A stretch of DNA of 64,000 nt from Lytechinus variegatus. Its lineage: Eukaryota; Echinodermata; Echinoidea; Temnopleuroida; Toxopneustidae. Positions within the stretch are counted from its first letter, which is position 1; every line of letters begins with the position of its first letter. Under the pieces are notes generated by a model. That model was not told the DNA's origin, ran no database searches, and worked only from the letters and a program-made list of their open reading frames with translations. The stretch is taken from assembly GCF_018143015.1 (NCBI RefSeq), contig NC_054746.1, forward strand, positions 18,591,532 through 18,655,531. The letters run 5' to 3'. Shown piece after piece: positions 1 to 50,173 of this stretch. Made by a program: the position numbers and the translations under genes.

Positions 1-573
1 TTCGTTTGAATAAAAAGAGAAAAATCCAACAAGCATAACACTGAAAAATTCATCAAAATTGGATGTAAAATAAGAAAGTTATGGCATTTTAAAGTTTCAC
101 TTAATTTCACAAAAGTTATATGCACATCATGGTCAGTATGCAAATGAGGAGACTGATGACGCCATCCACTCACTATTTCTTTTTATTTTATTATATGAAA
201 TATTCTAGTTTTCTCCTCATTGTCAAGTGAAATAACAATGTTTTCCTCCATGAACATGTGGAATTAACATCGTTTGATACTATATGGTTCAGTCAAGTTG
301 GTCCTTGTTTTCAAATCTGTAAAAAATGAATATTGTATAATTCAAACAATAGGAAACTAAAGAAATAGTGAGTGAGGGACATCTGCGACTGTCTCATGTG
401 CATGTCACTGACTTGTGCAATATCACTGTTCTTTGAAAAATAAGCAAATCTTTAGAATGTCACAACTTTTTTATTTTACATCCGATTTTGATGAAAAATG
501 TATTTATTCACATCATGGACCTACAAGGTCCATGTTCACATCAACATTTTTCTGGGGTGGACTTGACATTTAA
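1..573. mobile_element. TTAA-flanked fold-back element, left end cut by window
   Basis: The first 170 bases and positions 360-573 are inverted copies of each other. The right end reads GGTGGACTTGACATTTAA. The same element occurs whole at 7747-8352. It has no coding capacity, so it is a non-autonomous MITE-like element. Confidence 0.75.
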
Positions 574-3500
574 CGGATACTCTGGTGATGAGTCAGTCTG
601 AAAATGTGTACTGATTCTGTACCAACCAAATCTTTTGCATTATTTTCAATTACTATCGATCAGTTTGGTGTTGGTCAAGTTGATGGGACTGTAGTAGCAT
701 AAACCTTGGAATGAGTGCCTGTTTATGTCTTTTCTCATTGCCCAATAAATGCGTAAATGTGTGTACAGCTTACAGTCAAATGTTTTTCTCCTAAGCTCTG
801 GAGTATATCCAAGATGCAGAAACAGGCAGATGAAAAAACAGATAAAATCTTCAAGACTCTTCCTTTCTTTGGATGCAATATGAACATAGTGATAGTATCA
901 TCGATCCCAAAATTCAGTTACTACCTCCCCTTTAAAATATGGTATGAGAAAACAGGCAAGTTAAACTGGTTGTTGAAACCTCCTGCTGCTACAAATAGCC
1001 ATATGACTCCGTTGTTTGTGGATGCACTTCAGTGATAACCTTCTAAGGCGTTTGGTTTTGGTTGCATCTCCTTGCCACTCCCCCTCCCTTCCACCCCTCT
1101 TCCCTGCCCCGCCCCTCCCATTTATGTGATGAACCAGAAAAAAATAAATTGAAATGGAAGTGTATTCATCTACATAAAACTGCCTAATATTTCATGTACA
1201 TGTAGATATGCATACATTGTATGTATGTATCATTTGATATTCCTACTGTTCTGATTTGGATATTGCTATTACGGTAACCTTGTTTCCTTTGGAATTTGGC
1301 AGAAGTGGTAGAATGACATTGTGCTAAACATTTGTATTACTTTACATTGTGCCAAGGCTAAAGGGAAGGATGTTTATGGAAAAAAAGTATCTTACCAGCA
1401 TATCTATTCAACAAGGCAAAATGTCAATTTACCTAGCCTTTTTTCCCCAAAAAACTACAGAATGCTTGTAAAATGCAGGCGTAGTAAACCTTTTCTCACA
1501 GGCAAAATTTTATTTAACCCTGTAGTAAAGGCAGGGCTAATTGGCAAGATAGCCCCACCTATAGTCCGGGGCTAGTATAGTCCAGGGTTTGGAAAACGTC
1601 ATGAGATAAGGGTATTGAAGGCAGTGTGGACTAAATGAAAACACTCTAATATTCATAAATTGTATGATTGGTGTTTATTCAATAAGTTTTTTATGCCACA
1701 GCATAATTGAATGAGATGTGAATCATTAAAAAAAAAACTGACATGGCAGGGAGTATGAATAACAATAACCAATGCCCAGTGGTATAGGTAAAATATGTGT
1801 GAAAGAATACATCAAAGATGTTAATCATTTTGCAGTTATTTTCTTAGAATCAGAAAATCTAGGTAATGGAGAAAAAATGTAATATGATCATTTGGTGGCT
1901 TGGTGCATGCAATTCATAATTAGCCCATCCGGAATGAATTGGCAGTTGAGCTTGTTTGTTTATTGTAATCATTACAATCAAATCAATTCGAGAGAAACAA
2001 AGGCAACCTGATGTTCAAGCTTCAACCAATCATAGACACCGCTCTCATCTACTTTCTTGAACTGGTTTCGGTTTAAACCACTTTAGGAAACCCAGTTGAG
2101 AAGATCGGTTTGCTAACTAGCGTTCTCATCGCCAGCTCCTGAACTGCTTCTAGAACCACTTCATGTAAAGCGATCTTGTTGCTATGGGAACGCTCTAAGT
2201 GGGAACATGATGTTTAGTGCGAAATTTGAAACCAAAGCGTAGGCATGTTCCACACAGTGTGTACCGAGTAGCGTGTCCAACATGCACACACGCTCTAATA
2301 CTTCAGTACAAAGATCGCTTCCCATATAACGTTTGTGTCCTCACCTACAATTTCAATTGTCTTGAAAACCATATCCTGAGGTGGTTTTCCAAACTGGTTT
2401 GGAAAACCACATAAGATTGATTCCAAGAATGCCTCGAGTGTTCCCATTACACATTAAAATGGTTTCCAATAAGCTTTTTTCCACTAAACTAGTTTAAGCA
2501 AGTAGATGGGAACACAAATGCTGTACATGTATGTTTGCATTTGGGACTTGCAAATGATTTTATAAAGTTGCATTTGCAAAAGCAATTATTTCTGTAGGGT
2601 TTCCAGATTGCAGTAGCCTGTCTGTGTTTGCTTCTAATCAAAGCGGGCTGTGAATGATTGGTATCACTTTAATGACCATTAATCACAGATGGCAGTAGTA
2701 GATCAGTGTTTAAGCTGCTTACAAAATTCAATATTAATAGGAACACATTTGCATAGTATACATACTGTATAGGCCTACTATTGAAGGCTGATGATTAGGT
2801 ATTCATTTATTCAGCTAATATCCTTTCCAGTCTTGATTGAATAATGAATGAGATTTTTGGAAAGAGGAATTAGTTGATTTCCCAGCCATATTGTATTATT
2901 GATTTTTATTAAATACATGTAGAGGCCTATTACTAGTAGGCATAAATGTAGCATATACCTAGGCCTATATTTTATCTTTAGAAAAGCTAAACACAAACAT
3001 TATAGTAATGCGATGATGCACTTTGTTCATGTACAATGTATGTGTCTCAAAAATGCTATTGAATCTTTCTCTTATGCCCCTGATGAGCACGCGTCGTTGA
3101 GTGTGAAGCCGGCTCCATTACGATGCTGGCTTTGAAGCTGCCTCAAGATCATTACACAGGTCCTAGACCTACAATTGTGTGTCTACACTCGCCTATTCAC
3201 GTGACACAAGTCACCTGACTTTGTAAACATTTTTATTGTTCCTGCACAGTTCGTTAGCTATACTATATATAGTTGGCTAATTCTAGGTCAGTGGTCAAGC
3301 TGGCCAGAGTTTACTTGGGGGTTTTAATTGCAGGACTGAAGTCTGCATCATGCGGGCTTCAAACCACATCCAGAAGTGGTCTCAGTCTTAGCCAGTGTTC
3401 AACTGACCTTAATCTGTTGATTACTAATAGAGTTTTCACAGGGATCACCCGGTTCCAGTAGGCAATGGGTTAATAAAGGGGGTGTTACACATAAGTGGAG

Positions 3501-5095
3501 CCGCTTCCGACACTGGCCTTAGTACGTGTATCACCACCAAGAGAAAGCTAAATATGTCCAATCCTTCAATCAAGACAGAAGAATTTTTGAACCAACCTTG
3601 TGTAAAAATTCTTGGAGAAGACAATGAATGACATTCCTCACCCTTGTGTTGTGTGGTATCAAAGAACAATACTTGCTAACAATGCATGAAGTCACTATAT
3701 TGTGACCGGATGTCAGTGACAGTGAAGCTAAGCCAATACTTTCTGCACTTTGTAAGTCAGAAGAGAAGACAGTGAAGTGTGCCATGATAATGATTATCAG
3801 GATCGATAACCTTGTCATTGACCAGGAGTGACATAGATTATCATTTGGCTTTCTTACAGTGATGTCAGGTGTGTTCATCCTCTAATAGAGGGGGAGGGGG
3901 GGGGGGGCGGATACGTGTTTTGAATCACATTCATCACGAAATGCTAGCATTCATTACGTGTTTGTATAAACATTGACTGTAAGCGGAAAGGTGTGTTATT
4001 TAAAAAAAAAAGAAAGCTTTCATGATTGTGGAGCCAAAATTTGAATCGAATGTGGTAGAAAGACATTAAAGTATGTAAGATAATATTCAGAACAGGATGG
4101 CTCACATACATGTACTACACATGTATTGTGCATAGTACATATATTTGATATCCAATAGTTTACTTTTAGCCTTGAGTTTCATTATGGAAATGAATATATA
4201 TGGAAAATAAGTAGGAAAGAAGATCCTTGATTATTATAATGTTTAATTTCATTTAAAAGAACAAACAATTCATTTGTTTCCGCATTCTCTTTTTCTGGGG
4301 GGGGGGGTTAGAGCATGAATCACTACCTCTTTGTTTTTTTCCAGTTCAATTTCAGAAACTGCTGAGGGTTAAAAGCCATTTCTATATTTGTAAAGTATGG
4401 AATGTCAAGGTCTGACACTGTTGGGTGATACACAGTGTGAAATGGGAGTGAAATATGAAAAGCGAGTGAAGTGTACATGTACATATGCTTCTATTGGCTT
4501 CATGCAGGAAGAGATCATTCCATGTCAGTGTATTAAGCCCATAGTGAAAGCAGTAGCATACATGTAAATCAGTGGTCTTAACGGTGTATAACTAAATGAG
4601 ATGCATATAATATGTACATGTGACTGTAAAAAATAGATGTACAATTTATCATATTGGTACTAGAACAATTAAAACTATTTGAAGTGATGAAACCGGATGG
4701 CCCGGAATTAAAAAAAAAGTGGTTTTAAAACTGGTTTTAAACCATGGTTTCTGTAGATTTTGTGTATCTTGAGCAAGTATACTGAGAAAATGTCCAATGA
4801 TGAATGTGCACTTTCATAAGTAATGGCACTAAATTCATACCTGTAATTGAGGTTACTATAATAATGAGCCAGCTGTTTAGGGCCTATGTTAATTAAATAA
4901 CATTAACAGTATAGACTCATAAATTCAAAATGGTCAGCCAATGCAACTAAGTAGACTCACTTAATTGGCAGTTGTGTAGCTTGTATTAATATAAAATATA
5001 TGATTAAATGTAAATGTTCAACTTTTGATCATCGTGATCATATTCAATCTGATGTGATATCTAACAGGGCATTTCTTATATCTCTTTGAATACAG
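574..5095. other. alpha-actinin intron 1 (3' part), no gene seen
   Basis: No supported exon was found here. The segment contains a C-rich patch near 1075-1120, poly-G runs near 3890-3910 and 4300, a fold-back element at 2034-2515, and short open frames without recognisable proteins. The missing first coding exon of alpha-actinin was searched for by its expected end (EKQQRK before a GT) and not found. Confidence 0.5.
2034..2515. mobile_element. fold-back MITE-like element
   Basis: Left end CTCATCTACTTTCTTGAACT pairs imperfectly with the right end, whose reverse complement reads CCCATCTACTTGCTTAAACT. Both arms continue to GGAAACC about 50 bases in. No coding sequence. Confidence 0.5.
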
Positions 5096-42789
<37,694 letters not shown>

Positions 42790-45700
42790 ACATCAACACC
42801 ACACCCCATCCACCATAGAATTTTATCTAGTGATTTTGAGATTTATGTAAGAACAGATTAGAAGAAAAAAAATATATTTCATCTACCAACAAAAAAAAAG
42901 CAAAATTTCATCATGGAATATTTGATGTGAATGGCAACAGTTTTGTTATGAGCGAGGAAAGTAGATATTTATTTTATTGTCTTTTTTTTCCATCCTTTGT
43001 TATTAGCTGTATGTTCACATGTAATCTTTTTTACATTTATGATTTTATGTTTTTCTAGATCTTGGAATTTATACATCGTCCCCTTTGGAACCAATAAGCC
43101 CTTGTCCGTTGTCAAAATGCAAAGCAATTGATACTGGCCACCACTTTATTATTAGTTCTTGGTACTTTTCTTTCTATCTCTCTCGTGTTCTCTCTCTCTC
43201 ATTTTCAGCTTGTGGATTGTTTTTGCTGTGCATTTTTTCTTTGGTTTCCCAGGAAAAAGCCTGTCGTCTGTGAGGATTTATGCTGAATGCATATTCAGCT
43301 ATTTCTTTCCAGATTGAATAAAGGAAAGTGAGATAAAGCATGTGTAATGATTCCAAAAATCACTCAAAATTAGTATTTCCTTTAGATAAATAGTCATGTT
43401 TTTATTCTAGTTTGTTTCGTATGTTCTGCGTACTGTTGATTGTAGAGTCGAAATGTAGAGGCTCTTACTTCCTCAGTGTTGAGGGATAGTATTGTAAATT
43501 ACAAATAATGTACAATTACAAGTTATTTAATTCAATTTATTACAATTAGCTTGGAAGAGACACAAAATCAAAATGGTGTTCAATGAACATTGAAATGATA
43601 AGTTTTTGGATGGAATGATATTTGTACTGTTGATAAATTGCTTGTGATTAAGGTAAATATTGGTACATTAAAGAGCAAACACCAACCAATTCTGTGCCTT
43701 GTGATATTGTTAGGTACACTGTGACTCTAATATTTTCATAATTATTGTAAGGGTAAGAAGATATGGTTGATGATTGTTTATGTAACATACAGTTTACCTT
43801 TTGTTGTAGAAAGCAATAATTTATGAAGTGATTAAAGGTCTGTTTTCTTTATGCAAAAGAAATCCAATTAATTTTCACTATTTTAGAGCAATAGTGCTTG
43901 AATACAAATTTTTTTATAACTTTTACTTTCTTCATTATACTATAATTTCTTCTTGTTTTTATATGCGTTAAAACTTGTCAAACATTGTGCATTGTGCATT
44001 CTTCAAATATAAGCCCTGCACACTTTCACCTATTGGTTGCATTAATGACATGGGTCATGTTTATAACCATTAGTTGAGTTCTCAGAATATTTTCTTCATA
44101 ATTTACCTAGTTTTTGTTTGATAACTGTCCTAGGCTTGTATTCTTACCAAGCCTATGTCATTTATAACCATATAGTATACAACAGATCTTATTAATATTG
44201 TTATGTATATTTTCATATTTTCTTATGACATGGAGAAAAAGTTATGTACAAAACATGTATCTAATCAATTCAAGAAGGTTGCCTTTGCAATCAGATCATC
44301 CAGCCTTTTAGTCAAGGAAAATGCTAAGATCCGGTTCTTTGTAACTTGAAACCTGTTTTCTTTCAATTGTTATTATTTGAACCCGAGTCATTTTTTATGG
44401 TGTGGGAGATGTCTTTAATATGCAGACCTTTAATTGTATAGTCAGAAATTGGTATACATGTATTAACAGAGAAAATTAATAATGTCTTTTTGTATTTAAT
44501 GCTTCCAAGTCTTTAACATCAAATTTGTGAATGTCTTTGCTTTTTTGTTCAGACTGTATTTTGATTGTGGGTATATATATATGTATGGTTTGAACATTGT
44601 GGAATATGTGGAAGATTGTAATCGCTACAGTAATTATTGTAATACTTTGTCGTACTTGTGTTGTCATTTGATTTTAAAATACACCTCTAAATGTTAATAG
44701 CTACAAAATGTCTGGGTATACCACCCCTCTCCATTTCTTTGTTAGCTTTTGAAGATTTTTCTTTTCTTTTTGCCCAATGCTTTCATGATTTTGAGAAGCC
44801 CCAAATGATCTGAAGCACATGCTTCTCAAGAATGGGCATGATTATCTTTATTACAAAGATATGGGAAATTTATAGTCATTTTTAGTTCTAATTATGTTGA
44901 AATAATTTCATACAAAAGCTGGAATGTGAGGCGCTCATTTTTCATCAGCATAACCACATAAATTAGAGGTATAGGTAGTCTATGTATGCATTTGTGTGTG
45001 TGTTTGTATTTTTTTTAAATCAAAATACATGTAAACATTGAATCGTTTCGAGATTGTGAGTCATTATCTCTGAAAATTTATCAAAGTTAACCATCCACTG
45101 TCCTAAAATTTCAGAGAAACTAATGATCAATATTTTTCCCCTCAAGACCTCTTTATTCATTTTGTATCATTAGATAGATAACTTTGTTACCTTAACCACC
45201 TGTTTGTGTGTACATAATAATACAAATCATTATTCATGTAACAGAGTTGATGTATTTTTAGGGGTAAGCGGTAATCACCCACATAATGCACTAATCCACT
45301 ATCCAAGTACTTTGCAAAGGTGGAGGTTATTACTTTGGTTTATAATGGAATTATGAGAGATAAATTGTCGCTTTTATATATTGTTTGCATTTGTACATGT
45401 ATGTTAGTGTGGAGACAAAATTTTAGAAGCATAGATGCTTATAATGTTGGTAGCTAAACATTTTTCCTTTGCATTTTTTTCTGCAAATGATTGATCGAAA
45501 TCTACTCCGAATGCTAGAAATTTATGAGAATTATTTAAATTATATTTTTGTGTTGGATTCATAAATATAATGAAATTAAGCACCCACAATGGGTACAATC
45601 ACCCTTCAATCAAATTGTTGTGTTTATGTAAAAGAATGAATGAAAATTATATGTACTTCAAAATAGTACAATGTCTCCATAGTTAGCTTTTTTGTATGTT

Positions 45701-46308
45701 AAACTAAGATAACTATCAGATGAATTAGCCTCGAACCACGTCTGTGGACCATTCTGTGAAACACATCTACCTAAAGACAAGCAAGCGAACTTTTTTTTAA
45801 AGTTGCAAACATTGACATATTGGTGCATAGCTGTATTAAGTGCTATACGGGACATTCAAGAGAGAGATTGGCTTCATGAAGAATTGCCTTGGTCTGTAAC
45901 CCAATGGTTTGTAATGATATCAATGACTCTTATGGGGAAAATGGATCTATGGGTGTCTCTTTTGTGGACAAGCCTCTTAGCCTATGCAATTTGGGAACAA
46001 TAAAACATCTTGCAGTCCCCCTCATCTCTGTTCTTGTCATGTTTTTTCCTTCTGTATTGATTGATGGAGATGTATTCAGAGAAAATGAAGAGGCCAAAGG
46101 TCTGTAAAGAATTTCATAATTTGAAAATTGCATTGTAACATCACTATGTGATCAGTGGTTCTTTATGCAAAGAAATCCCTTAATAGAGACTTGCAAACCA
46201 TAGTAAATAGGCCTTACAAAAAAAAAGAGTATCTAGAGTAAGACTGCATAAGATGAATTATCGGCAAACTTGAAATATTAATTCAAACCAGAATATGACA
46301 GACATTTT
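42790..46308. other. alpha-actinin 3' UTR and downstream spacer
   Basis: The region is AT-rich with no supported coding sequence. Short open frames near 45800-46107 overlap in two frames and have no recognisable family. Part of it may be a long 3' UTR. Confidence 0.5.
43317..43322 (+). promoter_or_regulatory. candidate poly(A) signal of the alpha-actinin gene
   Basis: AATAAA stands 528 nt after the stop codon. The gene could use other signals further on (for example one near 46000), so the true 3' end is uncertain. Confidence 0.4.
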
Positions 46309-46309
46309 T

Positions 46310-47406
46310 GTCTCACCTGCGAAGCAAAGTGAGACTATAGGCGCCGCTTTTCCGGCGGCGGCGGCGTCAACATCAAATCTTAACCTGAGGTTAAGTTTTT
46401 GAAATGATGTCATAACTTAAAAAGTATATGGACCTAGTTAATAAAACTTGGCCATAAGGTTAATCAAGTATTACTGAACATCCTATTAGAGTTTCATGTC
46501 ACATGACCAAGGTCAAAGGTCATTTAGGGTCAATGAACTTAGACCATGTTGGAGGATTCAACATCGAAATCTTAACCTGAGGTTAAGTTTTAGAAATGTC
46601 ATCATAACTTAGAAAATATATGGACCTAGTTCATGAAACTTGGACATAAGGTTAATCAAGTATCACTGAATATCCTGCATGAGTTTCACGTCACATGACC
46701 AAGGTCAAAGGTCATTTAGGGTCAATGAACTTTGGCCGAATTGGGGATATCTGTTGAATTCCCATCATAACTTTGAAAGTTTTTAGATCTGATTCATGAA
46801 ACTTTGACATAATAGTAATCAAGCATCACTGAAAATTTTGTGCAAGTTTCAGGTCTCATGATTAAGGTCAAAGGTCATTTAGGGTCAATGAACTTTGGCC
46901 GAATCGGGGGTATCTGTTGAATTACCATCATAACTTTGAAAGTTTATTGGTCTAGTTAATTAAACTTGGACATTAGAGTAATCAAGTATCACTGAACATC
47001 CTGTGCGCGTTTCAGGTCACATGACCAAGGTCAAAGGTCAATGAACTTTGGCCGAATTGGGTGTATCTGTTGAATTACCATCATAACTTTGAAAGTTTAT
47101 GGATCTGATTCATGAAACTTGTACATAAGAGTAATCAAGTATCACTGAACATCCTGTTCAAGTTTCAGGTCACATGATTAAGGTCAAAGGTCATGTAAGG
47201 TCAATGAACTTTGGCCATGTTGGGGTTTTTTGTTGAATAACCATCATATCTCTGTAAGTTTATTGGTCTAGTTCATAAAAAGTGGACATAAGAGTAACCA
47301 TGTATCACTGAACATCTTGTGCGAGTTAGAGTAGTATTCAAAGTCAGCACTGCTGCTATATTGAACCGCGTGATGCAGGTGAGACGGCCAGAGGCATTCC
47401 ACTTGT
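46310..47406. mobile_element. 13-bp TIR element with internal DR1-rich minisatellite, copy 2
   Basis: The left end GTCTCACCTGC at 46310 and the right end ATGCAGGTGAGAC at 47373-47385 are inverted; homology with copy 1 runs on to CATTCCACTTG. Five perfect AGGTCAAAGGTCA sites occur, at 46510, 46702, 46865, 47028 and 47181. Unit order is the same as in copy 1. Confidence 0.85.
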
Positions 47407-47704
47407 TTAATGGTTATGTCTTCTAAATCGAACAAATTTCTGTTGTCCAAGAATTTTAAATTAAGCAGTTACCTGCAATAACAGAAAGAGCACAAATAAA
47501 TTGCCATACGAGATATGTATGTATTGCAATCAGGGATGCTGTGTGGGAGTGAAACATGGTCTTCTATTGAAAGTGAGATGGGGACTTGGAGGAGGACAGA
47601 GAGAGGGAAAGGGTGAGTCTCGTGTGGTTTGTGAAGAAGCTTCAGGGGAGCATTTTATCCATATTTTATTGTTCGAAAAAGACATGACATGAAATAATTT
47701 GCTT

Positions 47705-47925
47705 TGCCCAATTGATCGTGGGCCCGGCAGCCGCTGCGCAGCGCCAGATCGACGAGGCTCTGTCCCTTTACTTGCTGAACACCAAACAGGGTAGCAGCAA
47801 CTCCCATCTTCTAACGTCTTTTGGTCTGATGCAGCCGGGGTTTGAACTCCTCCCAACCTCCTGGTTATTAGACGGACACTACCAACTGAGCCAACACACC
47901 AGAAGTTATCAGATCTGACAACTTT
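47705..47925 (-). mobile_element. tRNA-derived SINE (minus strand), second family
   Basis: On the minus strand the head has A box TTGGCTCAGTTGGTAGTG and B box GGAGTTCAAACCCC (47837-47850 region). The body includes CAGCCGCTGCGCAGCGCC-type sequence not seen in the other SINEs. Confidence 0.75.
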
Positions 47926-49383
47926 CTTTGATTTTGTTTGGCTCAGAAGCACTGTTGCTTGGTAATTTATCCGAGTTCTGATAAATCAGGACTCGGATAA
48001 AAAGTCTCACAAGTTCTTTCATGAAATGCTCTCCAGGATTAGGTATGGAAGAAGTTGGATGCAAGTGGGGTATGTGATTGGGGAAGAAATGCAGATATTA
48101 GATGATGTTTGAAGGTTTGTATGTACAATCGCAAAAATGGTTTACGGTACACTATGTGTAAAGTCCTGGAAAGGGACTAAGAGAAAGTGGATAGAGAAAG
48201 AAGTAAAATGGACAGACGAGAAAGTGGAGATCAGAAAGTAGATCTCTTTAGGAACTGAGTGAAGTCCTTAAAAGGACTTTAAACCTGGAAGAGTAGAAAA
48301 GCTTGAAAAGTAGGCAAGATGAGAGGCTTGAGTAGAAGCTGGATTGAGTTGGAGGGGTGAGAGAAAGCTGGCTTGAGAATTCATGAGTTATTCATTCGAG
48401 CACAATGCATACTGGACAAGTGTAGATAAAATCATATGTAATCCTTGAAATTGAAAGCAAAAAAATGTGGGGGTGGGGGTTGAGACCCCCACCCCCCTTC
48501 CCCCCCTAAAAAAAAAAAGTACCCAGACTTAAAAAAATGAGGAAATGAAAGAAAAGGAAGGGGGAAATAATGAAATGATCTTCATTTTATAATGGACAAA
48601 ATTTTCTCTGGCTTTCATCTCAGAAATTGTCACATATTCTGCATGTTGTGCCCCCCCCCCTAATTTTTTCCTTTTATTTTTTGCTCATCACGTCACTACT
48701 TGAAGTTAAATCACATACGGAAACATGTTTGCAAAAACATTTCTAACATGTTAAAAAGTCATATTGCTGTTTTTGTGAAATTATTCTCTTTAGAAACCTT
48801 TGGAAAGACAGGATTTGTGTTTTTCGATTGGATTCCATGTTTTCTCCTTTGCTGATGATTGTAGTTGTGGTCAGTCTTGTTCGCTGTACTCGTGGATCCT
48901 TTTCAGTAAATGAAAATAAACATCTACTTTAGGGGTTATTTTCCTTTTGACCGGGCATGGTGGCTCAGTGGTAGAGCGCCTGCTTTATGATCAGGAGGTC
49001 ATGAGTTCAATCCCGGGACGAGTAATACGAAAGACTTACATGTATAAACATGGGACATTCTGCCTTTTTGCTAGGCGAGACGGGTAATAATGAATATATT
49101 ATGTTTAGTCCATTTAGTCTACGCCCAAAATTACCCTTAATCAACATGTTAAAGTAAAAACATATCACTGAATATAATTCTGGCGCACTTTCAACTCATT
49201 CTGGCCCACTGTATGCTGGGAGAGCAGTTTTATGACTAAATTGACTACCCTTGGTAAAGAAAACATTATTATCATTTCCTTTTAATTTTTGACAAACTTC
49301 AATTTCAAGTGTAAATGAAGAGGAAGTTGAATGACAATCGTATCAGCCAAATATCACTTCTAGTAATTAGTATGGTAAATTTC
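47926..49383. other. spacer left of the kinase array
   Basis: There is no supported gene. Positions 48383-48450 resemble, at roughly 75 percent by eye, the segment at 53247-53315 inside the kinase unit, suggesting an older decayed edge of the array. A poly-C/poly-A patch lies at 48480-48520. Confidence 0.45.
48952..49100 (+). mobile_element. tRNA-like SINE head (plus strand)
   Basis: A box TGGCTCAGTGG at 48961-48971 and B box GAGTTCAATCC at 49003-49013 have tRNA-like spacing. The acceptor and T-stem sequences do not pair, so this is not a working tRNA gene; a SINE or pseudo-tRNA is more likely. Confidence 0.65.
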
Positions 49384-49689
49384 TAGGGAGTGATCTTTCT
49401 GCTTGAATATTGATTTTGAGACATTCATTGAAGGATAATTATAGGTCTGGGAGTGGGGTAGACTTAAGGAGAAGGAATAACAATTCATGATTATCTTGAA
49501 TAATGCAATGATGGTTTATAATAACAATTTTATTATTAAGGCTTAAGGTACAAATTATTAGGGGAGTGTTGGGAATCTACTGCTGATAGCAGACAGAGCA
49601 CGGTATAACGATACCACTTTGACACTTTAATGTCTCCCTCTCAAGGTCACGATTTTATTATGTATCTTCAAACCTGGCCACCACAACCC

Positions 49690-49790
49690 TATCCCCTCCC
49701 TCTCTCTTTCTATCTTTTATTCTACTCTCACGCAAATACGCACGCCCGCTTTCCCTCGATGTCTCTTTCTATCTCTCTCCCTCTTCTCAC
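49690..49790. repeat. C/T-rich tract in the kinase unit
   Basis: A CTCTCTCTTTCTATC-type tract lies downstream of the kinase stop. It recurs in every unit with small length differences, for example ATGTCTCTTTCTATC against ATGTCTCTATC. Confidence 0.7.
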
Positions 49791-50133
49791 TACCTCTACT
49801 ATTGTTTTGAGTGATATTTGTGAGGATAATAGACACCCTCCTTATCATTTTGTCATTGTTCTTGATATCGTTGTTATGATCGACTCTCCTCTCTCTCACA
49901 ATCGTCGTCGCCCTCATCACATCGGCTGCTGTTCTTATCATTTATTTGGAGCTCACTTTGTTTTCTAGTTGAAAATAATACCAGTAAACCTCAATCTGGA
50001 ATAATATCTCATGAAGTGGATAGTGTTTTCTAGAGAAACATCTAGAAGATGGAAAATCCTAACTTCGATGAAATTTTCTTCTTGAATGTATGCGAAAGAA
50101 TACAATGAGGGACAATGAATGTTTTTATGTGAT

Positions 50134-50139
50134 TTTATT
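50134..50139 (-). promoter_or_regulatory. poly(A) signal, kinase copy 1
   Basis: AATAAA on the minus strand, 35 nt after the stop codon, implies a very short 3' UTR. Equivalent signals lie at 54409-54414 and 58682-58687. Confidence 0.6.
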
Positions 50140-50173
50140 ATCAAATGGTGCCAAAATATGAATTATAGTGGGA

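Noticed and set aside
45803-46107. Overlapping 66- and 72-residue plus-strand frames downstream of alpha-actinin
   Set aside because: They overlap in different frames, have no known motif, and lie in AT-rich spacer or 3' UTR.
48952-49022. Possible tRNA gene
   Set aside because: A and B boxes are present, but the T stem and acceptor stem do not pair and the anticodon stem has a mismatch.
49630-49968. 112-residue plus-strand frame repeated in each array unit
   Set aside because: Its N-terminal half changes frame between units because of indels in the C/T tract, so it is not under coding constraint.
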